15,612 nt of DNA from Nitrospinaceae bacterium (GTDB lineage: Bacteria > Nitrospinota > Nitrospinia > Nitrospinales > VA-1): the NCBI GenBank assembly GCA_029937655.1, contig JAPYPK010000004.1, positions 1 to 15,612 on the forward strand, in the 5' to 3' direction. Of this stretch, positions 1-6,514 are shown piece by piece (positions within the stretch are counted from its first letter, which is position 1; each line of letters opens with the position of its first letter). Below the pieces are notes generated by a model that ran no database searches, was not told the DNA's origin, and saw only the letters and a list, made by a program, of their open reading frames with translations. Made by a program: the position numbers and the translations under genes.

Positions 1-269
1 GTAAAGTCAAAGGTGTTGACGGTGAGTTTTACTTAACCACCAAGGAAGCTCTTGTTATGAAACTTTTGGTAGAGAAAAAAGACGATATTGTTAGTCGTGA
101 AGAATTATTAGAAAAGGTTTGGGGGTACGACCCTCAAACCGAAACACGAACTGTCGATAACTTTATCTCCCGTCTGAGAAAATACTTCGAGAAGAGGCCT
201 CAAAAACCAGTTCATATTCTTACCGTGAGGGAGAAGGGTTATCAATTTGTTTCAGGTTCTGATAGTTGA
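1..269 (+). CDS. OmpR/PhoB-family response regulator, C-terminal DNA-binding domain (5' end outside window)
   Basis: The reading frame is open from base 3 into the window, so only the C-terminal ~88 residues are visible and the first in-frame ATG at 57 is internal. The visible part is a winged-helix trans_reg_C domain. It shows the LTTKEALVMKLL helix, the SREELLEKVWGY helix, the recognition-helix signature RTVDNFISRLRKYFE, and the terminal wing hairpin ending in TVREKGYQF. Family members are two-component transcription factors with an N-terminal phospho-acceptor receiver, which would lie left of the window. The target genes and partner kinase cannot be told from this fragment. The gene ends 33 bp before the stop codon of the convergent bioD; the gap is AT-rich and holds no clear terminator hairpin. 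The domain call is secure, but the exact regulator (PhoB, RegX or other) is not. Confidence 0.9.
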   Translation, partial: KVKGVDGEFYLTTKEALVMKLLVEKKDDIVSREELLEKVWGYDPQTETRTVDNFISRLRKYFEKRPQKPVHILTVREKGYQFVSGSDS

Positions 270-302
270 TTTCGCTAAAATATTTTATTTGAGTGTTTCC
301 TG

Positions 303-1001
303 TTAAACTTTCCAACCTTCAATTTTTTTTTGCAGTTTGCTATCGAATTGCTCCGCAGAAATTGAATCTATGAATGGGCACTCCCCTAGTATAGGCACAT
401 TAGAAAGCTCCTGAATGAGGGAAGCCTGCCCGAGTTCAATTTCGTTGAGAGGCCTATCTTCAGAATGGTTCAAAATTATTCCTGCGATTTTAACTCCAGT
501 TTCTTGCGCTGCTTTCACAGTTAAAAGAGTATGGTTGATAGTCCCTAGTGAGAATCGGCTTACTATGATGAGAGGTAAACTCATATCTTTAATAAGGTCA
601 GAGACTGAGTAATTGGTTGTCAACGGAACTAGAAGTCCACCAATACCCTCAACAAGCATTCGATCATGTTTAGTTTGCAGCCTGCGAAAGTTTTCAAGAA
701 TAAGGCTAATATCTATAGTTTGACCGGTAATTCTTGTGGCCTGTAAAGGGGAGGCGGTGGGTTTCAAACGGATAGGAGATACCTCCTCAATAGAATCTTT
801 ATTTCCTGAGACTGTAAGAAGAAACTTTGCATCCGAATTTTCTTCTGAACTGCACTCCTGATTGACCCCTGTTTCAATAGGTTTCATAAAGCCCGTGTCT
901 AATCCACGCTGGCGATTAAGTGCCAGAAGGCAAGCTGTGACAACTGTTTTTCCTACACTGGTGTCTGTTCCTGTAATAAAGTAACCTTTTGATTTAGGCA
1001 T
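303..1001 (-). CDS. bioD: Dethiobiotin synthase BioD
   Basis: This 232-residue protein matches ATP-dependent dethiobiotin synthetase, the penultimate step of biotin synthesis. That enzyme closes the ureido ring of 7,8-diaminopelargonate using CO2 and ATP, in the cytoplasm. The sequence opens with a modified Walker A, GTDTSVGKT (residues 11-19), followed by FMKPIETG (38-45), whose lysine corresponds to the substrate/phosphate-contacting Lys of the family. The segment VEGIGGLLVPLT is the glycine-rich second motif. Length is normal for the family (about 220-240). The ATG at 999-1001 has only an A-run upstream and no Shine-Dalgarno. A TATAAA at 1016-1021 on the same strand could be a -10 giving a very short leader. 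No other biotin gene is in the window, so it stands alone here. It converges on the upstream response regulator and diverges from the next small gene. Confidence 0.93.
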   Translation of the reverse strand: MPKSKGYFITGTDTSVGKTVVTACLLALNRQRGLDTGFMKPIETGVNQECSSEENSDAKFLLTVSGNKDSIEEVSPIRLKPTASPLQATRITGQTIDISLILENFRRLQTKHDRMLVEGIGGLLVPLTTNYSVSDLIKDMSLPLIIVSRFSLGTINHTLLTVKAAQETGVKIAGIILNHSEDRPLNEIELGQASLIQELSNVPILGECPFIDSISAEQFDSKLQKKIEGWKV

Positions 1002-1071
1002 TTTTTTTTGCTGTATTTATAGTTGAGTAATTAGTGACGTTATGGACTTCTTACTGAGAAGTAGGTAGATT

Positions 1072-1080
1072 TGCTATAAT
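1072..1080 (+). promoter_or_regulatory. Extended -10 promoter for the CPCC small protein
   Basis: TGCTATAAT is a perfect TGn extended -10 plus consensus TATAAT hexamer. No good -35 is present; the best is TTACTG at 1051-1056, an 18-bp spacer. The predicted start near 1086-1088 would give a leader of about 50 nt to the ATG at 1136. Confidence 0.6.
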
Positions 1081-1135
1081 AATAGATGAATTTATTAGAC
1101 TAAAAATATTTTTTTTTGGAAAGGTGTAATGGCTT

Positions 1136-1426
1136 ATGAGTTCTGGAAGAATGGAAGTTATTTGCCCTTGCTGCGAAACCAGGTTACAGGTTGATAAAAA
1201 AACAGGTGAGATTATCTGGGAGGAGAAGAAGGCCAAAGTCATACCTTCTTTGGCTGATATGGTAAAGGAGCATGATGCGCATAAAAAAGAACAAGAATCT
1301 TTATTTAACAAGCGAAGCGAAGTGCAAAAAGATAGAAGTCGCATCCTAGAAGAGAAATTTAAAGAAGCGCAGAAGCATGCTGACAAGTCAAAAGATATTC
1401 CACTGCGCGATATTGACTTTGATTAA
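1136..1426 (+). CDS. Small CPCC-motif (zinc-finger-like) protein with charged helical tail, function unknown
   Basis: The product has 96 residues and I do not recognise it as a named family. The N-terminus carries a CPCC cluster (Cys10, Cys12, Cys13) followed by ETRLQVDKKTGEIIWEE. This resembles half of a zinc ribbon, in which a beta-hairpin follows a CPxC knuckle. Residues ~35-90 are very rich in Lys, Glu, Asp and Arg (about every other residue) and look like one long helix or a short coiled coil. There is no signal peptide or membrane segment, so it is probably cytoplasmic. GGAAAGG at 1118-1124 is a plausible ribosome site 11 bases before the chosen ATG. The earlier out-of-frame ATG at 1129 opens only a short frame. 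A good promoter lies upstream. It converges on the metallo-hydrolase with only 13 bp between stop codons. The antisense frame is a shadow. Confidence 0.75.
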   Translation: MSSGRMEVICPCCETRLQVDKKTGEIIWEEKKAKVIPSLADMVKEHDAHKKEQESLFNKRSEVQKDRSRILEEKFKEAQKHADKSKDIPLRDIDFD

Positions 1427-1439
1427 AACCACAAATATT

Positions 1440-2204
1440 TTAGCATTCTACGGCCATCCCATCGTAAGCTAACTCAACCCCCCTGGGTAACTCTAGTGAG
1501 ATTTTGCTATGGTCAAACTTATGGTTAATATGAGATAGAATGGTGCGTTTGGGTTTGAGTTCTTCTATTGTAGTCAGAGCTTGACTTAATGAAAAGTGAG
1601 TTGGATGGGGATCAAATCCCAGGGCATTAAGAATTAAAGTGTCAAGGTTTTGCAGTTGTTTTTTTGATTCGCGTGGGATTTCACTGCAGTCAGTTATATA
1701 AGCACATCGATTAAGTTTGTAACCCAATATATGCATTTCCCCATGAATAATATCTAATGGAGTAATTGAGACGCCACCTAGACTAAAGCATTCATTATCC
1801 ACTACATTTAAGGTTAGCTTAGGTAGTCCACCACCAACCTGAGTTGTCTTATCAAAAATATAATTAAAATTCTTTTTTATTTGATGGATAGTATCTTTGT
1901 TGCCATAGCATGGAATTATAACTTTATTGAAGTGATTAAAGCTTCTTAACTCATCTATGCCATGTAAATGGTCGGCGTGGTGATGAGTATATAAAACATG
2001 GTTGATATGGGTGATGTTATTAGTAAGGCATTGTTGCCTCAGGTCTGTTGAAGTGTCGATTAGAATATGATTTCCGTTATTGCGAACGAGTATTGAGGAC
2101 CGCAAGCGTTTATTTTTAATATTATCGGACAGACAGACACTACAGTCACAACACAATGAAGGGACCCCGGTGGAGGTTCCCGAGCCTAGGAATAGAATGT
2201 TCAT
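1440..2204 (-). CDS. PhnP-like metallo-beta-lactamase-fold hydrolase
   Basis: This 254-residue protein belongs to the PhnP/RNase Z-like branch of the metallo-beta-lactamase superfamily. The N-terminus FLGSGTSTGVP leads into CDCSVC (Cys19, Cys21, Cys24), the CxCxxC that binds a structural zinc in PhnP. The catalytic metal motif HxHxDH is present at His74, His76, Asp78 and His79. Further ligand candidates are His154 (DIIHGE), Asp172 (YITDCSEIP) and His225 (ILSHINH). E. coli PhnP hydrolyses the cyclic ribose phosphate made by C-P lyase, but most stand-alone homologues have no assigned substrate. No phn lyase gene is present here, so a general phosphodiesterase role is the safer reading. The ATG is followed directly by the conserved strand, so the start is well supported. 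No Shine-Dalgarno is visible, and the ATG sits just after an AT-rich TATATA stretch. Confidence 0.88.
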   Translation of the reverse strand: MNILFLGSGTSTGVPSLCCDCSVCLSDNIKNKRLRSSILVRNNGNHILIDTSTDLRQQCLTNNITHINHVLYTHHHADHLHGIDELRSFNHFNKVIIPCYGNKDTIHQIKKNFNYIFDKTTQVGGGLPKLTLNVVDNECFSLGGVSITPLDIIHGEMHILGYKLNRCAYITDCSEIPRESKKQLQNLDTLILNALGFDPHPTHFSLSQALTTIEELKPKRTILSHINHKFDHSKISLELPRGVELAYDGMAVEC

Positions 2205-2478
2205 TATATAATCATTGGCTTGTAGGATTGGTTGAAACTATTGGTTTACTCAAAACCCTTGCTTCATATTATATCTAAAAATATTGTAAATAAAGGGTTT
2301 ACTGGTTGTCAAGGGACGTTGGATTGCGATAAGAAACTGTAAGACTTACAAATATACAAAGATTTGATCGTTTTAAGGATGTAATTAATCTTTGTCATAC
2401 TTTCAACCGGTTCTGTTTTTTGTGGTACATTAATCCTCTTAAAATAACAATATTTTTTTCGAAATTTAGGAGAATAAA
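2205..2478. promoter_or_regulatory. Divergent intergenic region upstream of hydrolase and peroxiredoxin, with two inverted repeats
   Basis: This AT-rich region separates two divergent genes and must hold both promoters. It contains the palindrome TGTAAG-A-CTTACA at 2338-2350. It also contains a perfect 9-bp inverted repeat, ACAAAGATT (2356-2364) and AATCTTTGT (2387-2395), 22 bases apart. The plus-strand promoter is not obvious. Candidates for a -10 are TACATT with TG two bases before it (2423-2431) and TAAAAT (2440-2445), neither with a good -35. AGGAG at 2468-2472 is the peroxiredoxin ribosome site. Confidence 0.4.
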
Positions 2479-3066
2479 ATGGCAACATTAGTTTCTAAAC
2501 CTGCACCTGACTTTGGTGCTCAGGCTGTCATGCCTGATGGTTCATTTGAACAACTCGAGCTATCCGGCTATAAGGGGAAATATGTAGTACTTTTTTTCTA
2601 TCCATTAGACTTTACATTTGTTTGTCCCACAGAAATTATTGCGTTTAGTGAAAAGAATGCAGAGTTTGAAAAAAGAAATACTCAGGTGCTTGGTGTTTCG
2701 GTTGACAGTCACTTTTCTCATTTGGCTTGGAGGAATACTGACCGTAAGGTAGGCGGATTAGGAGAGATAAAGTATCCCCTGGTTGCTGACCTAAATAAGC
2801 AGATTAGCAAAGATTATGATGTATTAGCAGATATGGGGATCGCATTTCGTGGGTTATTCTTGATTGATAGAGAGGGTGTGGTACAACACCAACTAATAAA
2901 TAACTTACCTCTTGGACGTAATGTAGATGAAGCTTTACGTATGGTCGATGCTTTGCAATACCATGAAAAAAATGGCGAGGTTTGTCCTGCTAACTGGAGT
3001 GCTGGAGCAGATGGAATGAAACCTGACCCTAAAGGATCACAGGAGTATTTTAATAAGCATAATTAA
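2479..3066 (+). CDS. Typical 2-Cys peroxiredoxin (AhpC/Prx1 type)
   Basis: This 195-residue thiol peroxidase reduces H2O2, organic peroxides and peroxynitrite in the cytoplasm. It normally takes electrons from thioredoxin or AhpF. The peroxidatic cysteine Cys49 sits in the signature DFTFVCPTE and the resolving Cys169 in GEVCPANW, so it is a typical 2-Cys enzyme working as an obligate dimer or decamer. The active-site Thr46 is present. It has GGLG at residues 92-95 and a C-terminal helix with Tyr190-Phe191 (EYFNKH). This pair marks the hyperoxidation-sensitive Prx1/2 type rather than the robust E. coli AhpC type. AGGAG lies six bases before the ATG. A strong terminator follows, so it is probably monocistronic. 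No ahpF, thioredoxin or sulfiredoxin gene is in the window. Confidence 0.95.
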   Translation: MATLVSKPAPDFGAQAVMPDGSFEQLELSGYKGKYVVLFFYPLDFTFVCPTEIIAFSEKNAEFEKRNTQVLGVSVDSHFSHLAWRNTDRKVGGLGEIKYPLVADLNKQISKDYDVLADMGIAFRGLFLIDREGVVQHQLINNLPLGRNVDEALRMVDALQYHEKNGEVCPANWSAGADGMKPDPKGSQEYFNKHN

Positions 3067-3126
3067 CTTAGTGTATCAAGCTGAAGCTCTAGGAAGTATT
3101 TAGTCTGCCTAGTTTAACTTACTAAA

Positions 3127-3162
3127 ACCCACGGGTGGTATAACGCTCGTGGGTATTTTTTT
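3127..3162 (+). terminator. Intrinsic terminator of the peroxiredoxin gene, abutting the surE start
   Basis: A stem pairs ACCCACG (3127-3133) with CGTGGGT (3148-3154) and extends inward to 3137/3144 with two G-U pairs, around a six-base loop. It is followed by A and a run of seven T (3156-3162). The next base, 3163, is the A of the surE ATG. Confidence 0.9.
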
Positions 3163-3918
3163 ATGATTGTTTTATGTAACGACGATGGTTTCCGAGCTGC
3201 CGGAATTCGTGCAATTTATAAAGAGTTGGCCAAATTCTCTGAAGTAGTGATTGTTGCCCCTGAAACAGAACAAAGTGCAATGGGGCACGCAATTACTTTA
3301 ACCCAACCGCTTAAAGTACGTAAAATAGAAGAAGATAATGAGTTTATTGGCTATGCCATAAATGGAACCCCAGCAGACTGCATAAAACTTGCGACGACAG
3401 TACTTTTTGAGCAACCTCCAGAAATGGTGGTTTCAGGTGTCAATCAAGGTGGGAACTTGGGAACATGTGCCATTTATTCGGGAACGGTGTCTGCCGCAAC
3501 TGAGGCTACCATTGAAGGGATTCCCGCCATTGCAGTTTCCCTTAATTCGTTTGATAATTCTGACTTTGAGTTTTCAGCCAAATTTGGTGCCAGACTGGCA
3601 AAAATTGTTTTAAAAAATGGTTTGCCAGATGGTGTGTCACTTAATGTGAATATACCTGCAGTGCCTTATTCAGAAATTAAAGGGGTATCTATTACCAGGC
3701 AAGGAAAGTCTCGCGTCATTGAAACATTTGACAAGCGAGTAGATCCTAGAAAAAACACTTATTACTGGTATGCGGGTGAAATGCGTGTTGATGAGGTTGA
3801 TGATGAAGCGGACTGTTTTCAAGTGTCGAACAACTATATTTCTATTACACCCATTCACTTTGATCTAACCAGCTATAAGGCGATGGATGAGTTAAAAAAC
3901 TGGGATATTCCTCTCTAG
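3163..3918 (+). CDS. surE: 5'-nucleotidase SurE
   Basis: SurE is a metal-dependent survival phosphatase that removes phosphate from nucleoside 5'- and 3'-monophosphates and short polyphosphates. At 251 residues it has the normal length. The N-terminal NDDG (residues 6-9) carries the paired metal-binding aspartates. Other family blocks are EQSAMGHAIT (metal-binding Ser), NGTPADCIKLA, and SGVNQGGNLG followed by YSGTVSAATEA. The ATG at 3163 is the only usable start: the frame upstream has no ATG, GTG or TTG before a stop at 3115, and SurE proteins begin right at this beta-strand. Consequently there is no room for a normal ribosome site, because the preceding bases are the T-tract and hairpin of the peroxiredoxin terminator. 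The partner gene pcm, often next to surE, is absent. Confidence 0.95.
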   Translation: MIVLCNDDGFRAAGIRAIYKELAKFSEVVIVAPETEQSAMGHAITLTQPLKVRKIEEDNEFIGYAINGTPADCIKLATTVLFEQPPEMVVSGVNQGGNLGTCAIYSGTVSAATEATIEGIPAIAVSLNSFDNSDFEFSAKFGARLAKIVLKNGLPDGVSLNVNIPAVPYSEIKGVSITRQGKSRVIETFDKRVDPRKNTYYWYAGEMRVDEVDDEADCFQVSNNYISITPIHFDLTSYKAMDELKNWDIPL

Positions 3919-3920
3919 CA

Positions 3921-3955
3921 AAAAAAGGTCGATGAGCATTAGCTCATCGACCTTT
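3921..3955. terminator. Bidirectional intrinsic terminator between surE and pnp
   Basis: AAAGGTCGATGAGC (3924-3937) pairs perfectly with GCTCATCGACCTTT (3942-3955) around the four-base loop ATTA, giving a 14-bp stem. The A-run at 3920-3926 becomes a seven-base U-tract on minus-strand transcripts arriving from pnp. On plus-strand transcripts the tail is only UUUC, so it serves pnp best. Confidence 0.93.
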
Positions 3956-3980
3956 CATAGTAGTAGAAAACTTATCGACT

Positions 3981-6080
3981 TTACCCTTTATCTTCGGCAG
4001 CAGCTTCTTTCAACGCTTCTTTTCGACTAAGTTTGATTTTTCCTTGTTGATCTACATCGATAACTTTCACTTTAATTTCATCTCCTTCTTGTATTTCGTC
4101 AGAAACACTTTGGATGCGTCTATCGCAAATCTGAGAAATGTGGACAAGGCCATCTGTTCCCGGAAATATTTCTACAAAAGCTCCAAAATCGACAATTTTT
4201 TTAACTTTACCAAGATAAATAGTGCCGATTTTTGCTTCTTGAATTAGATTCTCGATATATTCGATGGCTTTATCTGCAGCTGCCTGATCTGCTGAAGCGA
4301 TAGAGACTAGGCCACTGTCGTCGATATCCACGCTAACCCCACATTGGTCGATTATTCCACGAATAACTTTGCCACCAGGACCAATGATATCGCGAATTTT
4401 ATCTGTGGGCACTTTCATGGTAATGATTCTCGGAGCATGTTTTGACAAGTTTGACCGAGGCGCATCTAGGGATTTATTCATTTCTCCCAAAATATGAAGG
4501 CGGCCTTCTTTTGCCTGTTGCATGGCCTGTTCCATTATGCTCTTATCTAATCCGGCAATCTTAATATCCATTTGTAGGGCAGTAATCCCATCTTTTGTAC
4601 CTGCAACTTTGAAGTCCATATCACCAAGATGATCTTCTGATCCCAAAATATCTGACAAAATAGCGACCTGGTCTCCTTCTTTAATGAGACCCATAGCGAT
4701 TCCGGCAACTGGGTTTGAGATAGGGACTCCAGCATCCATGAGTGCTAGAGCACCGCCACATACTGAGGCCATGGATGATGATCCGTTGGACTCCAAAATG
4801 TCTGAAACGATCCGAATGGTATATGGGAACTTCTCTCTATCTGGAAGAACGGGTTCTAAAGCTCTTTCAGCTAGCATTCCATGACCAATTTCTCTTCGTC
4901 CAGGACCGCCAATGAACTTGGTTTCACCTGTACAAAATGCTGGAAAATTGTAGTGTAGATAAAAATGTTTGGTCCCTTTAAGTTCGAGAGTATCTAGTCG
5001 TTGTTCATCTGAGTTGGTACCCAATGTTGCGCTTACTAAAGCTTGAGTTTCTCCACGAGTAAAAACGGATGATCCATGAACACGCGGGAGGTAACCCGTT
5101 TTAATGCTTATAGGACGAACTTCATTAAGGTTTCTTCCATCAACACGTTTTTTCTTTTCTAAAATCATTTTACGCACTACATTTTTCTCAGCATCATGAA
5201 ACACATTGCCAAGAATAGCCTTTAGGCCGTCTTCTCCTTCAGGATTGATTTCAGCTTCTAAGTTAGTTTTAATTTGGCTAACAGCATTAGTCCTTTCCTG
5301 CTTACCTGTAATTTCCATAGCTTGTTCAAGTTTCGGGCAGGCTATGCTGTTGATTCGCTCTACCAGAGCGGTGTCAATTTCTTCTTGTACAACAGTAGCT
5401 TTTTCTTTATTAATGCGTTCTTTGAGCTGAACTTGAAGATCGATTAGCTTTTTAATGCGCTCATGCCCAAACTCTAGAGCGCTCATCATCTCCTCTTCAT
5501 TTGCTTCCTTAGCCCCCGCTTCGACCATGACAATCCCATCTGCAGTTCCAGCCATGAGGAGTTGGATATCGCTTTTTTCGCTTTCCTCGTGGGTAGGGTT
5601 GAATACGAAATTACCCTCAACTCTACCAATGCGTGCCCCCGCAATTGGGTTATCAAAAGGAATATCTGAAATCATCAAGGCAGCAGAAGCACCTGTCAGA
5701 GCAATAACATCAGCAGGGTTAATTTGGTCGTGAGAAACGACAAAACAAACGACTTGTGTTTCATTGCGAAATCCGTCTGGGAAAAGTGGGCGGAGCGGTC
5801 TATCAATCAATCTACAGGTAAGTGTTTCGTAGTCACTAGGTCGAGCTTCTCTTTTTAAGTATCCGCCTGGAATTTTTCCAGCAGCATAGGTTTTTTCCCT
5901 GTAGTCCACAGTAAGGGGAAAAAAATCTATTCCCTCTCTGGGTTTTGGTGCCATTGTTGCTGCAACCAGAACCATTGTGTCGCCTTGTCTTATCACAACA
6001 GAGCCACCGGCTTGCCGGGCTAGGTCGCCTGCTTCTAAAGATATAGTTCTTCCGTCTAGTTCAATTTCTACTCTTTCCAT
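3981..6080 (-). CDS. pnp: Polyribonucleotide nucleotidyltransferase (PNPase)
   Basis: PNPase is a trimeric 3'-to-5' phosphorolytic exoribonuclease that degrades mRNA to nucleoside diphosphates and can add tails. At 699 residues it is full length. The order is first RNase PH core (~1-145), helical linker (~150-300), catalytic RNase PH core (~315-540), KH domain (~551-612, GPGG at 567-570) and S1 domain (~618-686, KIVDFGAFVEI). Catalytic-core residues corresponding to the metal-binding Asp/Asp/Lys are present as Asp483, Asp489 and Lys491 in SEDHLGDMDFK. GGAG lies nine bases before the ATG. It is the last gene of the cluster, 21 bp after rpsO, and ends at the bidirectional terminator. The gap to rpsO is too short for the RNase III hairpin that controls E. 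coli pnp; a long hairpin lies upstream of rpsO instead. Confidence 0.98.
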   Translation of the reverse strand: MERVEIELDGRTISLEAGDLARQAGGSVVIRQGDTMVLVAATMAPKPREGIDFFPLTVDYREKTYAAGKIPGGYLKREARPSDYETLTCRLIDRPLRPLFPDGFRNETQVVCFVVSHDQINPADVIALTGASAALMISDIPFDNPIAGARIGRVEGNFVFNPTHEESEKSDIQLLMAGTADGIVMVEAGAKEANEEEMMSALEFGHERIKKLIDLQVQLKERINKEKATVVQEEIDTALVERINSIACPKLEQAMEITGKQERTNAVSQIKTNLEAEINPEGEDGLKAILGNVFHDAEKNVVRKMILEKKKRVDGRNLNEVRPISIKTGYLPRVHGSSVFTRGETQALVSATLGTNSDEQRLDTLELKGTKHFYLHYNFPAFCTGETKFIGGPGRREIGHGMLAERALEPVLPDREKFPYTIRIVSDILESNGSSSMASVCGGALALMDAGVPISNPVAGIAMGLIKEGDQVAILSDILGSEDHLGDMDFKVAGTKDGITALQMDIKIAGLDKSIMEQAMQQAKEGRLHILGEMNKSLDAPRSNLSKHAPRIITMKVPTDKIRDIIGPGGKVIRGIIDQCGVSVDIDDSGLVSIASADQAAADKAIEYIENLIQEAKIGTIYLGKVKKIVDFGAFVEIFPGTDGLVHISQICDRRIQSVSDEIQEGDEIKVKVIDVDQQGKIKLSRKEALKEAAAEDKG

Positions 6081-6101
6081 TCAATAATCTCCAAATGTTG
6101 A

Positions 6102-6371
6102 TTAACGTCTAATATTTAGACGTGAAATAATTTCCTGATATCGGTTGATATCTTCTTTTTTGAGGTGATCTAGCAACCTTCGTCGTCGACTTACGATTTT
6201 TAACAGTCCTTGTCTAGAATGTTGATCTTTATTGTGGGATTTGAAGTGATCGTTAAGATAACTTAGTCGATTAGTCAAAAGTGCTATTTGTACCTCTGAT
6301 GAACCAGTATCATTGTCGTGCAATTTATAATCGGAAATGATGGTTGTTTTCGTTTCCTTAGTGAATGCCAT
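6102..6371 (-). CDS. rpsO: 30S ribosomal protein S15 (uS15)
   Basis: This 89-residue protein binds the central domain of 16S rRNA early in small-subunit assembly. It has the standard uS15 length and blocks: a start FTKETKTTII, the TGSSEVQIALLTNRLSYLNDH segment of helix 2 onward, SHNKDQHSRQGLL with the rRNA-contacting His-Ser pair, and the RRRRLLDHLK loop before the last helix. AAGGA lies about eight bases before the ATG. It precedes pnp by 21 bp, the pairing found in most bacteria, and is separated from truB by 143 bp that contain a very long hairpin. S15 often represses its own mRNA by binding a leader structure, and that hairpin is the obvious place to look for such control. Confidence 0.97.
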   Translation of the reverse strand: MAFTKETKTTIISDYKLHDNDTGSSEVQIALLTNRLSYLNDHFKSHNKDQHSRQGLLKIVSRRRRLLDHLKKEDINRYQEIISRLNIRR

Positions 6372-6401
6372 TAAGCGCGTCCTTTTAACAGGTTAAATTT
6401 A

Positions 6402-6503
6402 AGAGAATGATTGACAAATGTTTTCGTAGTGGAACTTGGCTTGATGGAACTAGGTTGGAACCCCTTTGTTATTCCACTGCGAAAACATTTCAATCACTTC
6501 TCT
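6402..6503 (-). other. Long inverted repeat / RNA hairpin between truB and rpsO
   Basis: The left arm 6402-6434 pairs with the right arm 6472-6503. There are 18 Watson-Crick pairs plus one T-G in the inner block (6416-6434 with 6472-6490). Beyond a two-base bulge (6414-6415) come six more pairs (6408-6413 with 6491-6496), and beyond a one-base bulge (6497) another six (6402-6407 with 6498-6503). The T-G pair is an A.C mismatch in minus-strand RNA. The loop is 37 nt (6435-6471). No U-tract follows, so it is not an ordinary terminator. Its size fits an RNase III processing site or a translational operator of rpsO-pnp. This role is inferred. Confidence 0.8.
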
Positions 6504-6514
6504 AGTAAAAAAGT

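Noticed and set aside
1051..1386. 111-residue minus-strand frame with many Ser, Cys and Phe
   Set aside because: Antisense to the CPCC gene; the plus strand has a promoter, ribosome site and coherent protein, the minus frame has none.
6402..6503. Palindromic mobile element (MITE or REP-like) for the long hairpin
   Set aside because: No target-site duplication is visible at the edges and no second copy exists in the window. It cannot be excluded without the genome, so I kept the structural call only.
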